In this document: piece by piece, positions 25,208 to 34,219 of the stretch
How the letters are laid out: each line of letters opens with the position of its first letter
Numbering within the stretch: the first letter of the stretch is position 1
Origin: Caryophanales bacterium UBA4682
Lineage (GTDB): Bacteria > Bacillota_I > Bacilli_A > RFN20 > CAG-288
DNA: 64,000 bases
Direction: 5' to 3'
NCBI GenBank assembly: GCA_002404995.1
Contig: DHKY01000004.1
Location: 150,613-214,612, forward strand
Program-made: the position numbers and the translations under genes
Notes under the pieces: generated by a model
The model's input: the letters and a program-made list of their open reading frames with translations, nothing else
Database searches by the model: none
Told to the model about the DNA's origin: nothing

Positions 25208-27337
25208 TTAACTGCGTTTCTTGATGATTTCGTCCTGGACAGAACGAGGGACCTGCTGATAGTGATCAAAGGTCATTGTATAGATACCACGGCCCTGAGT
25301 CCTGGAACGAAGGTCGGAGATGTAGCCGAACCTGTTGGCTAACGGAATGAAGGCAGTGATAACCTGGGCATTGGCCTTCTGGACCATGCCATCGACCTGA
25401 CCACGACGAGAGGCAACATCGCCCATGACGGTACCGACATAGTCAAGCGGAGTAGTGATATCTGCTTTGACAATCGGTTCAAGGATGACCGGAGAGCACT
25501 TCTGTGCTGCAACACGGAGAGCCTGAGCAGAAGCAAGCTTATAAGCAGCTTCGCTGGAGTCGACATCATGGTAAGAACCATCGAACAGCGTTGCCTTGAC
25601 ATCAATGACAGGATAGCCAGCGACCATACCTTTTTCGAAGGCTTCCTTCAAACCATCGAGAGACGGTTTGATGAATTCCTTAGGAATGGCACCACCGGTG
25701 ATAGCTTCATCGATTTCAATACCCTTTCCAGGGTTCGGTTCCATCTTGAAGACAACATGACCATACTGACCATGACCGCCAGACTGCTTGATGTACTTAC
25801 CTTCGCAGTTGGCTTCCTGGGTGATGGTCTCACGATAAGCGACCTGAGGTGCACCGACGCGGGTTTCGATTCCGAAGTCGTTCTTCAGACGGGTAACGTT
25901 GACATCGAGCTGAAGTTCGCCGACGCCAGCGATGATACCCTGTCCGGTTTCGCTATCGGTATAGTAATGGAAGGTCGGATCTTCTTCAGTGAACTTAATC
26001 AGAGTAGCGGACCTCTTATCCTGATCAGCACGTTTGACAGGCTCGATAGCCTCGGAGATAACCGGTTCAGCGAACTGGATGGCTTCGAGAGAGACCTGCG
26101 GATCGTTCTCGCCGACAAGAGTATCACCAGTACGGGTGTTAGCGAAGCCGACAGCGGCTGCGATTTCACCGGCACGGGCTTCGGTGATGTTCTCGTGAGA
26201 ATCAGCGTTGACTAATTCAAGACGGGAGACACGTTCCTTGGTTCCCTTGCGAACATTGTAGACATAAGAACCGGATTTGACAGTTCCAGAGTAAACACGG
26301 AAGAAGCAAAGGGTTCCAAACTGGTCAGTCGTAAGCTTGAAGGCAAGAGCAACGAACGGTCCGTTCGGATCGGGGTTGAACTTGACTTCTTCGCCGTTCT
26401 TGCCGGTAGCAACCGGGGCAGGAACATCGAGCGGGGACGGGAGATAATCCCGGACTGCATCGAGAACGTACTGAACGCCCTTGTTCTTATAAGCAGAGCC
26501 AGGCCTGCAGGGGAAGATTTCACGGGCAATCGTTTCCTTGCGGATAGCGGCCTTGATTTCTTCAACAGATGGCTCTTCTTCCCTGAGGACTTTTTCCCTG
26601 ATAGCATCATCGAAGTTGGCGAGCTGCTCAATCATGGTCTGATGATAAAGCTTGGCTTTTTCGACATCTTCAGCATATTCAGCAGGAACTTCCTCGAGCG
26701 GAACAATCTTCGGCTGCCTGGATTCAGACTTCTTAGCATCAAGATCCCATAACCAGGCTTTCCTTTCGACCAAGTCGATTAAGCCGAGTAAACGGGTTTC
26801 GAGTCCAACCGGATAAGCGATGGCGACACCATTTGCACCAACACGTTCCTTGACAGAGGCAACAGACCTTTCATAGTCTGCACCAGTGGCATCGAGCTTA
26901 TTGACGAAAACAATACGCGGAACATCATACTTATCAGCCTGACGCCAGACGGTTTCCGTCTGCGGTTCAACACCGTTCTTTCCATCGAGGACGCAGACAG
27001 CGCCATCGAGAACACGGAGAGAACGTTCGACTTCAGCGGTAAAGTCGACATGGCCAGGAGTATCAATTAAGTTGATACGATAGCCTTTCCAGATACAGGT
27101 CGTAGCAGCAGAGTAAATCGTGATACCACGTTTCTGTTCCTGTTCATTGAAGTCCATGGCGGAAGCACCATCATGGGTTTCGCCGATTTTATGGGTTTTT
27201 CCTGTGAAGAAGAGAATACGTTCACTCGTCGTAGTCTTACCAGCATCAATATGGGCCCTGATGCCGATGTTACGGACATGGTCGAGGGCGACCGATTCGT
27301 ATACGGATACCCTCGCCTGATCGTTATCCATTGCCAT
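25208..27337 (-). CDS. fusA: Translation elongation factor G
   Basis: Ribosomal translocase GTPase, 709 residues. G1 AHIDAGKTTTSE, G2 KRGITIYSAATT, G3 DTPGHVDF, G4 NKLD; domain IV GGHGQYGHVVF and LRSMTQGRGIYTM near the C-terminus. AGG codes the Met in NIGIMAHID and in ANMFGYISDLRS, both at positions occupied by Met in Bacillota EF-G. There are two possible ATGs two codons apart (MAMDND); AAAAGGAAAA lies upstream. Third gene of the str operon. Confidence 0.98.
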   Translation of the reverse strand: MAMDNDQARVSVYESVALDHVRNIGIRAHIDAGKTTTSERILFFTGKTHKIGETHDGASAMDFNEQEQKRGITIYSAATTCIWKGYRINLIDTPGHVDFTAEVERSLRVLDGAVCVLDGKNGVEPQTETVWRQADKYDVPRIVFVNKLDATGADYERSVASVKERVGANGVAIAYPVGLETRLLGLIDLVERKAWLWDLDAKKSESRQPKIVPLEEVPAEYAEDVEKAKLYHQTMIEQLANFDDAIREKVLREEEPSVEEIKAAIRKETIAREIFPCRPGSAYKNKGVQYVLDAVRDYLPSPLDVPAPVATGKNGEEVKFNPDPNGPFVALAFKLTTDQFGTLCFFRVYSGTVKSGSYVYNVRKGTKERVSRLELVNADSHENITEARAGEIAAAVGFANTRTGDTLVGENDPQVSLEAIQFAEPVISEAIEPVKRADQDKRSATLIKFTEEDPTFHYYTDSETGQGIIAGVGELQLDVNVTRLKNDFGIETRVGAPQVAYRETITQEANCEGKYIKQSGGHGQYGHVVFKMEPNPGKGIEIDEAITGGAIPKEFIKPSLDGLKEAFEKGMVAGYPVIDVKATLFDGSYHDVDSSEAAYKLASAQALRVAAQKCSPVILEPIVKADITTPLDYVGTVMGDVASRRGQVDGMVQKANAQVITAFIPLANRFGYISDLRSRTQGRGIYTMTFDHYQQVPRSVQDEIIKKRS

Positions 27338-27378
27338 TGTGGATGATTTTCCTTTTCTACTGGGCTAGCCCGAACGGG

Positions 27379-27852
27379 TTACCAGCGATAGTGGGCATAA
27401 GCCTTGTTGGCTTCAGCCGTCTTATGCCTATCTTCTTTACGTTTGACTGCACCACCAGTGCCATTTGCAGCATCGATGATTTCAGCGGCTAATTTGTCAG
27501 TCCTGGTCTTTTCAGAACGAAGACGGGCAAAAGTAACTAACCAGCGGAGGCCTAAGGTAACACGACGCTCCGGAGAGACTTCGACCGGAACCTGGTAGTT
27601 AGAGGCACCGACACGGCGGGCTTTGAGCTCGACTTCAGGCCTGATGTTGCCTAAAGCGATCTCGAAGACATCCCTAGCCGGTTTGCCGGTCTTGGCTTCG
27701 ACTTTCTTGAAAGCGCCGTAGAGGATATCCTGGGCAACGCCTTTCTTTCCATCGACCCTGATACGATTGATCAGACGAGTAACTAACTTGCTCTGGTAAA
27801 TCGGATCCGGTAAGACATCACGTTTTTCAACAGAACCGTTTTTTCTTGGCAT
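27379..27852 (-). CDS. rpsG: Ribosomal protein S7
   Basis: 157 residues, normal length. Primary 16S binding protein that nucleates the 30S head. LPDPIYQSKLVTRLINRI, KARRVGASNYQVPVEVSPERR, GLRWLVTFAR and ANKAYAHYRW are diagnostic. Three AGG codons fall on conserved Met: NRIMVDGKKG (27757-27759), LGNIMPEVELKA and SEKTMTDKL; the only ATG in the gene is the start codon. All conserved Arg are CGN. Second gene of the str operon. Confidence 0.98.
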   Translation of the reverse strand: MPRKNGSVEKRDVLPDPIYQSKLVTRLINRIRVDGKKGVAQDILYGAFKKVEAKTGKPARDVFEIALGNIRPEVELKARRVGASNYQVPVEVSPERRVTLGLRWLVTFARLRSEKTRTDKLAAEIIDAANGTGGAVKRKEDRHKTAEANKAYAHYRW

Positions 27853-27872
27853 GATTGCTTATCTCCTTACTT

Positions 27873-28298
27873 CTACTTCTTCTCAATGCTTCCGTCTTTC
27901 TTAGTACCGTATAAGGAACGTCCCTGTTTACGGTTCTCGACGCCGAAGCATTCCCTAGCGCCACGAACGATATGATAACGGACACCAGGTAAATCGCGGA
28001 CACGGCCGCCACGGATCAGAACGACTTTGTGTTCCTGAAGGTTATGTCCTTCGCCGCCGATGTAGGCAGTGACTTCATAGCCATTGGATAAACGGACACG
28101 GGCGTACTTACGAGAAGCAGAGTTCGGCTTCTTCGGAGTCCTCGTTCCGACACGGGTGCAAACACCCTTCTTCTGCGGAGACGGAATATCACGCTCCGTT
28201 TTGTTGAGAGAGTCCCAACGTTTTCCAAGAGCCGGAGCCTTCGATTTGTAAACAGGCTGCTTGCGCTCTTGACGAACCAACTGATTAATAGTAGGCAT
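27873..28298 (-). CDS. rpsL: Ribosomal protein S12
   Basis: 141 residues, with the Bacilli-type insertion before the decoding-centre segment (GKRWDSLNKTERDIPSPQKKG). VCTRVGTMTPKKPNSA has AGG for the Met that Bacillus S12 shows there; KYARVRLSNGYEVTAYI and VLIRGGRVRDLPGVRYHIV carry only CGN Arg codons. One oddity is NSASRK where most have NSALRK or NSAMRK. First gene of the str operon, behind a consensus promoter. GGGAGG precedes the ATG. Confidence 0.98.
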   Translation of the reverse strand: MPTINQLVRQERKQPVYKSKAPALGKRWDSLNKTERDIPSPQKKGVCTRVGTRTPKKPNSASRKYARVRLSNGYEVTAYIGGEGHNLQEHKVVLIRGGRVRDLPGVRYHIVRGARECFGVENRKQGRSLYGTKKDGSIEKK

Positions 28299-28370
28299 TC
28301 TTTTCCTCCCGGAATTTAATAAAATCTTCCTATTATCTTGTCCTCATACCCGGGCGTTTCCAGCTCTCCC

Positions 28371-28395
28371 CATAAAAAGAGCGGGCTAAGGCCCG
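28371..28395 (-). promoter_or_regulatory. Hairpin with T-run in the rpsL leader (possible attenuator)
   Basis: In the transcribed leader, CGGGC-CTTA-GCCCG is followed by CTCTTTTT, the form of a small intrinsic terminator, about 75 bases before rpsL. It could attenuate the str operon; there is no direct evidence for the antiterminating partner. Confidence 0.45.
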
Positions 28396-28413
28396 AATAA
28401 GCTAACGTGGAAA

Positions 28414-28442
28414 ATTATAGTAGATAGTTCTCGGCTTGTCAA
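28414..28442 (-). promoter_or_regulatory. Consensus promoter of the str operon
   Basis: Minus strand TTGACA (28437-28442), 17-base spacer, TATAAT (28414-28419): a perfect match to the housekeeping sigma consensus, as expected for ribosomal genes. The leader to rpsL is about 110 bases. Confidence 0.95.
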
Positions 28443-28461
28443 AACATTTCGAAAGAATTTT

Positions 28462-28510
28462 AAACGCCCGGATGCGATACAATAGAAATGAGCCACTTCT
28501 CCGGGCGTTT
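28462..28510. repeat. Inverted repeat upstream of the str promoter, third copy in leader
   Basis: AAACGCCCGG (28462-28471) and CCGGGCGTTT (28501-28510) form a perfect 10-base inverted repeat 29 bases apart, upstream of the -35. The same CCGGGCGTTT recurs inside the transcribed leader at 28350-28359. No known element is recognised. Confidence 0.5.
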
Positions 28511-28520
28511 TCTGTGAGTA

Positions 28521-28552
28521 AAAAAGAAAATCGGCTGCCATGGCAGCCGATT
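28521..28552 (-). terminator. Terminator of the BI-1-like gene
   Basis: Perfect palindromic stem AATCGGCTGCCA/TGGCAGCCGATT (28529-28552) followed on the minus strand by TTCTTTTTTAC. Confidence 0.9.
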
Positions 28553-28557
28553 GATGT

Positions 28558-29349
28558 TTATTTCTTTTTTCCAGAGGAGGAGACGAGAATCAATAAGACA
28601 CGGAGGAAGAGCCAGATGAAGTCAACATAGAGCTGATATGCGCAGTAGATGGACCTATTCTTAACCGAGGAGAAGGCTTTGCTTTCCGCTACTTTCTTCA
28701 CATTGGACCTATCGATTGCAATCACGATCAACCTCAGGAGAAGCCTTCCGATTTCAATCCCCCAGTAAAGCGCGTTGACCTGAAGGAAAACATTAAGAAG
28801 GGAAAGAACCATGAGAGAGACAGCCAATGAGCTGACGATTACAAGAAGCATCGGGATTTTCTTTGACACATGGTCGGCGATAAGTCCGAAGGCTAAGAAC
28901 CTAGCAGCAGTAATAAGGAAAGAAAGGGAAAGAAGCCAGATATAAGTATAAGGAGAATCGCTCCTTACCCTCACATCCCTAAAGACAAAGGAGAGAAGGA
29001 CACCCATCGCAGCTGCATAGGTAACATAACCACCTATCCTTAAGCCGGATTTATCAGAGAATGTCTTTACGCCAACAATGATCCTTGCAGGAAGCATGAC
29101 AACAGCCGAACCAATCCTAGCAATTATCGCAAGAAAAGAAAAGAAGTCTGGACTCCTCCGTCCTGAAACAAGCAAATAAACAAACAAATCAGATAGTCCA
29201 ATGGCAAGAACACCCGTTATACCGATTCCTAGGGATAGCCATTTCAGAACTTTCCCCATTGAGAAAGCAATCGTTTTCTTTACGGTCTTTTCGCCAGTGG
29301 CGGATTCAAACACGACGCCCGTATTATTCGAATTTTGAGGAGCAATCAT
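28558..29349 (-). CDS. BI-1 (Bax inhibitor-1/YccA)-like membrane protein
   Basis: 263 residues from MIAPQNSNNTG; AAAGGAGAG lies before this ATG, and the longer frame start at 29427 has none. About seven hydrophobic segments after a 45-residue hydrophilic start. The C-terminal helix YQLYVDFIWLFLMVLLIL resembles the family's LYLDFINLFL ending, the main reason for the call. Members of this family are proposed Ca leak channels. The core has more divergence than typical YccA proteins, so a different multi-pass family is possible. Confidence 0.65.
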   Translation of the reverse strand: MIAPQNSNNTGVVFESATGEKTVKKTIAFSMGKVLKWLSLGIGITGVLAIGLSDLFVYLLVSGRRSPDFFSFLAIIARIGSAVVMLPARIIVGVKTFSDKSGLRIGGYVTYAAAMGVLLSFVFRDVRVRSDSPYTYIWLLSLSFLITAARFLAFGLIADHVSKKIPMLLVIVSSLAVSLMVLSLLNVFLQVNALYWGIEIGRLLLRLIVIAIDRSNVKKVAESKAFSSVKNRSIYCAYQLYVDFIWLFLRVLLILVSSSGKKK

Positions 29350-29527
29350 TTTTACTCTCCTTTCCGAGGAAAACCTCTTGCATTGAATATTATTGAAAAA
29401 GCAAAGGATTTTCAAGACATGGGCCAAAAAATATTATCTATTTTTCAAACAGATAGTCCTCTTTTAGAAGGCGGAGAAAAGATAGAGCAATGGGATTCCT
29501 GTTTTTGTTCTTGGATTTATTTTTGTA

Positions 29528-29556
29528 TTGTGAGATATTTAGGAAACTTTTATAAT
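29528..29556 (+). promoter_or_regulatory. Promoter of the 966-residue lipoprotein gene
   Basis: TTGTGA (29528-29533), 17-base spacer, TATAAT (29551-29556), about 29 bases before the ATG at 29585. Confidence 0.85.
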
Positions 29557-29584
29557 ATTTTCAAATTGAAAAGAGGTTCAATCC

Positions 29585-32485
29585 ATGAAAAAGAAGATTA
29601 GTTTAATAAGGTTATCTAGGTTAGGCTTGCTCCTGTCTGGATGCAAGACAAGCACCGATAGTGCAAGTGCTGCTCCTAGTGTCACTCCGAGTGTTGCCCC
29701 TAGTGAGACCCCGAGCAGTTCAAAGCCTTCTGTCAGTGAAACAACAAGCACCGAGCCGGCAGAAGTCCGTCCCGATTATTATTTAACGGGAAACATCGAT
29801 CTTGGCAGCGACAAACAAAAGAAATTCGCCTATGACCAGGCGACGGATACTTATTCTTTGGAGGGGATTTCCTTAAAGAGAGGAGATTCTTTTGCCATCG
29901 ATTGCACGAAAGAAGATAAGAACATCGGATTCGATAGTTTATCCTCTGCTGCCGGCTTTGAAAAAGGAAACGGGAACTTCATCAATGTTCTGAACGAAGG
30001 AATCTATACTCTTTCCATTAAAAGCGGGGGTCTGGAGAGGAACAAGACCGACTCGAACTATAAAGAAGTCAAGCTTGTCTATTCCGATGGCAAGGAAAGC
30101 CTTGCTTTCGGAAAGCAGAGTGATTTTACCTTTGCCTTGAAGAACGTTGCTCTCCGTTATCAGCAGAAGTTCTCTATCCTTCTTGATGGCGATACTCTTG
30201 ATTACGATGACCTTGCGGTCAACGATACCTACTATTCCGCTTTCCGGGCGGCTGACCATAGCATTGAATCCGTGAAAAAAGGATTTTTTGATCTCACCAT
30301 TGACTTTTCCAAGGAAAAACCGGTAGTCATCACTTCCGATGATAGGAAAGAACCGAATTCCATTCCTAAAAACGTAAGCGAATACGAAGAGCTCACCGAT
30401 AGACTCGGCAAGGCCTTTGCACAGAAGGGAACAAGTTACACCGCTTATTCCGAAGAGAAAGACATTGCCAGCGGAAAGGTAACTGCCTATGATGCCACGG
30501 AAACCCTTGATACCAACCAGCATTATCTGAAGAAGGAAGCCTACACCTTTGATGTCGATCAGACAAAAGAAGGAGCAGTATCGAAGGACAAGGCTAAACA
30601 GAACGCAGCCATTACTCAGGAAGAAGCCATCGATACGGGAAGCAACTTCTATGTCATTTCCGATAAAGATGGAAAAGGAAGCGTAAACAAGACGAATAGC
30701 GCAATCATCCGTGATGATGTTCCGGAAACCGATCCGGACGCCGATATTGAGGAAAAGTTCAAACGGAAATACATTACTTCCGCAGAAGCAAAAGCCAATG
30801 TAGTTGATTTCACCGGGGAAGCAAACCATGTCAGCTCAATCTTCGACTATAGGCTCAGTTCTTCCCATATCACAGGCAGTTCTGCTTTCTCCGAAAAAGA
30901 AATCCGGAACAATCTGAAAATCGAAGGCAGTTATGACAGCGATTTAGGCGATGTCATCAATCTAAAGTTCTCCAACAATGAATTCAATAACGGATATACG
31001 CAGACCTATGTCAGGAACACTCTGGATATCACAATCGATGAAGAGGGCAATCCGACAAAGGGAACCTACACCTGCAAGAAGTACGAAGGAAGAGATATCA
31101 TCAGCACCGACAAAAAGCCAAATCCGGAAAAGAACCTCGATGACTATCTGACTAAAGAGACGACCTATACCTTTACGAGGGCCTTCGGCAGCCGTCAGAA
31201 TGTCACCGACTTCAAGCTGGATCCCACCAAATATCTCATTTCTTCCTTAGACCCGACACCGGATTTGACAATCTCCTGCAACATTTCAGATTTCGGTGTA
31301 GACGAATGTGGATTCATTGTTGACCCTGTTTCTGCCTGTGACTTGTCCAATTTCTTTGTCCGTTCCTTCGATTCCGACTACTTCAAACGCAACGTCGGAG
31401 ACGGAAATATTTCCGGAAAAGGAAAGATAGGCAAAACAACCGTCACGATTGCAAACTCCTACAACCTCATTGAGAAAGTCGTTGATGTCACTCTTGACTA
31501 TGAACCCTACAAATATGCAAGCCAGCTTGGCGAATTCTATATCATCGATGGTTCCAAGAAAACCGCAGCTTCCAGCTCTACCTTCTACACTGGCGTAACC
31601 TATGACTTAGAAATCCAGCCTAGCCAGGGCTATGATCCAAGAATGGACATCGTCAGCAGCAGTGATGCTGTTACTATTACGGACCTCAGCAGCGATGAAG
31701 AAAGGAAGAATAATGGAAAGGCAGCCTTCAAGCTGACTGTCAATCGTCTTCCGAAGGACGGAGAATCCGTAAAGCTTACTGCCACATCCAAAGCTGACCC
31801 GAGCTTCAAGAAGGAAGTCTCCCTCACCATCAGGGAACCTTGGACAAGGAAGGCAGCTGCCGGGCAGTATTCATTAACGAGTTCCTATGTTTCTAATTAT
31901 GCCTATGACATTGTTCTAAACGATAACGGAACCGGAAGCTTCACTTACAAAGACGTACAGTACAGTTTCACCTTCGATGTCTCCGCAGAGGGAAAAGTTG
32001 CGCTGAAGACAAGTGACAATGTCACCGAATTCAGCGGAACACTCTCCAAGAAGGCAATCAACAACAAGTATAGTGGCGAAAGCTACACTTTGAACGCATT
32101 CAAGGCAGACAGCATCAAAGTTTCCGGCAACACAAGCTCCATTGCTTCCTATTCTTCTTATTATCAGACCAGTCCACTATTCAACACCTCCTATAAGATT
32201 ACGGATGAGACCGGAAAGACCTATACTTATTCGAAGTTTGAGCTAGAGACTGGATACTGCTACTCTGGAACGATTTACTTCACCGATGGAACAACTACAA
32301 GTAAGTTCAAGTTCAAAGGCTGTGATCCTTCTAGCAGCAGTTACTATAGCAGCAGTGTATCTGCAACAAGGTACTATTCCGATGCAAGTAGCAGCTCCTA
32401 CACAACCTATTCTGGATCTGTCTCCTGCTCTGGCACAACCTACACAATCACCTTCGGAAGCAAAGTCTTCACCTTCGCTCTTTAA
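29585..32485 (+). CDS. Large surface lipoprotein of unknown function
   Basis: 966 residues, monocistronic. The signal peptide MKKKISLIMLSMLGLLLSGC has lipobox LSGC; its two internal Met are AGG, so under the standard code two Arg would break the hydrophobic core. A long Ser/Pro/Thr linker (residues 21-60) follows. The first folded segment (YYLTGNIDLGSDKQKKFAYD) resembles small beta-sandwich carbohydrate-binding modules of the starch-binding kind, weakly. The rest is beta-rich and unassigned, with a C-terminal Ser/Tyr-rich stretch (SSSYYSSSVSATRYYSDASS). Possible glycan binder; low certainty. Confidence 0.8.
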   Translation: MKKKISLIRLSRLGLLLSGCKTSTDSASAAPSVTPSVAPSETPSSSKPSVSETTSTEPAEVRPDYYLTGNIDLGSDKQKKFAYDQATDTYSLEGISLKRGDSFAIDCTKEDKNIGFDSLSSAAGFEKGNGNFINVLNEGIYTLSIKSGGLERNKTDSNYKEVKLVYSDGKESLAFGKQSDFTFALKNVALRYQQKFSILLDGDTLDYDDLAVNDTYYSAFRAADHSIESVKKGFFDLTIDFSKEKPVVITSDDRKEPNSIPKNVSEYEELTDRLGKAFAQKGTSYTAYSEEKDIASGKVTAYDATETLDTNQHYLKKEAYTFDVDQTKEGAVSKDKAKQNAAITQEEAIDTGSNFYVISDKDGKGSVNKTNSAIIRDDVPETDPDADIEEKFKRKYITSAEAKANVVDFTGEANHVSSIFDYRLSSSHITGSSAFSEKEIRNNLKIEGSYDSDLGDVINLKFSNNEFNNGYTQTYVRNTLDITIDEEGNPTKGTYTCKKYEGRDIISTDKKPNPEKNLDDYLTKETTYTFTRAFGSRQNVTDFKLDPTKYLISSLDPTPDLTISCNISDFGVDECGFIVDPVSACDLSNFFVRSFDSDYFKRNVGDGNISGKGKIGKTTVTIANSYNLIEKVVDVTLDYEPYKYASQLGEFYIIDGSKKTAASSSTFYTGVTYDLEIQPSQGYDPRMDIVSSSDAVTITDLSSDEERKNNGKAAFKLTVNRLPKDGESVKLTATSKADPSFKKEVSLTIREPWTRKAAAGQYSLTSSYVSNYAYDIVLNDNGTGSFTYKDVQYSFTFDVSAEGKVALKTSDNVTEFSGTLSKKAINNKYSGESYTLNAFKADSIKVSGNTSSIASYSSYYQTSPLFNTSYKITDETGKTYTYSKFELETGYCYSGTIYFTDGTTTSKFKFKGCDPSSSSYYSSSVSATRYYSDASSSSYTTYSGSVSCSGTTYTITFGSKVFTFAL

Positions 32486-32493
32486 AAACAAGC

Positions 32494-32530
32494 AAAAAAA
32501 GCCTCTGACCGCGGTCAGAGGCTTTTAAAA
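32494..32530. terminator. Bidirectional terminator between convergent lipoprotein genes
   Basis: Perfect stem GCCTCTGACC-GC-GGTCAGAGGC (32501-32522) with A-run on the left and T-run on the right, serving the plus gene ending at 32485 and the minus gene ending at 32549. Confidence 0.9.
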
Positions 32531-32548
32531 TGCAACCTGTTTTTTGAA

Positions 32549-34219
32549 TCAGTCTGCGTCTTCCAGGCTTGCTAAATAGTTATCCATCAAGGTAGAAGAA
32601 GTGGTCCCGATGTTGACAAAGTCATACTTATAGTAGTCATAGAAATAGGCGTTCTGAAGAGTAAAAAGTCCGCCGATACTGAAGGAAGCACTATCTTCCT
32701 TCGCGTTCAGGGCAAACCTAAGACCAACCGGAGTAGCACTGAGAAGCTGGATAATGTCGGAGAAAAGAAGGTTGGTAATCGAAGCGGCTTTGTCGGATTT
32801 TGAAGCATACTGATTGCCTTTATCGGTCGTATCATTCGTAACCGCATCAAAGCAATAGAACTCATCTTTTAGTACATTCAGATAATAGGTCGGGCTTGTC
32901 TGATACTGGTACCAATGAGCATAAGGATTTCCAGAGGAATCCATCTGCCGCTTTCCTAAAACGACTTTCCCGTTTTCGATAGTGAACGCATAAGAGCCAT
33001 CTAGCAGGTTCTTTTTTCCCTGGATATCCACAAACCCATGACTGACAAGTGGATCATCCTGATAGCTTTCCTTGGTTTCTTCTATATAATCGTCTTCATA
33101 ATAATTGAAGATATATTTGTCGGTATAGTATCGGTATCCGATGTGAATGGTTTTGTTCTCTGTCTTGTCGACATAGTTTCCGAAATCGTTCCTGTAGTTA
33201 TACCCTTGGCAGATCTGATAAAGACGGTTCCTATCTGGATAGACTTCTGGATAGGAAGGAACATTTCCAGTTAGATAGTCGGAGATTGCCTGGCTATAGT
33301 TTTCTTGGTTCTTCACTGAAAATTTCATTTCAATGGAAGACGATTCGCTGTCAGAGAATACGAAAGTTGCCGTGAAAGAAGAGTCATCGTGAACAAGGAA
33401 CTTGAGTTCCTTGTTTTTTGCCTGAAGCTCTGAGACACTGTCTTTATCTTTGTAGAACTGGACTGCCCTTTGGAAATAAGCATCGATTAAGGCTGTTCCT
33501 GCCGTTGTGGTGCTATCGAATTCATAAGTATTGTCTTGACTGATTACAGTCGGATAATAAGAAGAAGCAGTAAGTCCCGTAAAGGATCCCGATAAGGTAA
33601 TGGTCTGGTCACGAAGATAGAGAGGATCCTTGATCTTTCCGCTTTCAAAGCTATAAGAAAACAGTTTTCCTTTCCCATCCTTAGCCATTCCATAAGGCTG
33701 AACAAGTTCTAAGGCAGAGGAGACATAGTCAAACTCGTTTTGATAGACATCCAGTGAGAAGGAAAGAGGATTCTTAAACCTAGTTCCAGAGGAAGACACG
33801 GAAAGAGCATAGCCTTTCTTTGTCCTACGCTGGACAAGAGAAGAGAGAGCATAGCTTTCGGTCACCTTGATTTCAAAAGACGCGGTTACTCCTTCATAGG
33901 AAGCTCTAATAGTAGTTGTTCCAAGCGATAGGCCTTTGACCATTCCTTTGGAGGAAACCTCTGCAATGGTCTTATCCTTTGATGTCCATTGTGGCTGGAC
34001 GCTCTTTCCTCCATAGGAAGCACTTAAGGTTACATATTCACGGATTCCGACATGATCTGTTCCGCTGATTTTCAGTTCTTTGACTGCTTGAAAGGATTCT
34101 GGCTCTGTAACCTGTTTTGAATCAGATGCGGGGACAGAACTATCAGCGGATGGTTTTCCGCAGGCAGAAAGAAACGTACAGGCAAGAAGAAAGAAAATGG
34201 TTTTTCCAGTATGCTTCAT
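32549..34219 (-). CDS. Big2-domain lipoprotein
   Basis: 556 residues, lipobox LSAC. After the linker one Ig-like Big2 unit is clear at about residues 45-120 (TLSASYGGKSVQPQWTSKDK, then KGMVKGLSLGTTTIRASYEG). The remaining ~430 residues are unassigned, rich in Tyr/Asp/Asn. The ATG overlaps the stop codon of the LRR lipoprotein gene (TAATG), so it is translationally coupled to it. Surface role presumed from lipidation; no enzyme motif seen. Confidence 0.8.
   Translation of the reverse strand: MKHTGKTIFFLLACTFLSACGKPSADSSVPASDSKQVTEPESFQAVKELKISGTDHVGIREYVTLSASYGGKSVQPQWTSKDKTIAEVSSKGMVKGLSLGTTTIRASYEGVTASFEIKVTESYALSSLVQRRTKKGYALSVSSSGTRFKNPLSFSLDVYQNEFDYVSSALELVQPYGMAKDGKGKLFSYSFESGKIKDPLYLRDQTITLSGSFTGLTASSYYPTVISQDNTYEFDSTTTAGTALIDAYFQRAVQFYKDKDSVSELQAKNKELKFLVHDDSSFTATFVFSDSESSSIEMKFSVKNQENYSQAISDYLTGNVPSYPEVYPDRNRLYQICQGYNYRNDFGNYVDKTENKTIHIGYRYYTDKYIFNYYEDDYIEETKESYQDDPLVSHGFVDIQGKKNLLDGSYAFTIENGKVVLGKRQMDSSGNPYAHWYQYQTSPTYYLNVLKDEFYCFDAVTNDTTDKGNQYASKSDKAASITNLLFSDIIQLLSATPVGLRFALNAKEDSASFSIGGLFTLQNAYFYDYYKYDFVNIGTTSSTLMDNYLASLEDAD

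Noticed and set aside
29939..30829. Minus-strand 296-codon open frame opposite the large lipoprotein gene
   Set aside because: Shadow of the plus-strand gene, which has a consensus promoter, ribosome binding site and signal peptide.
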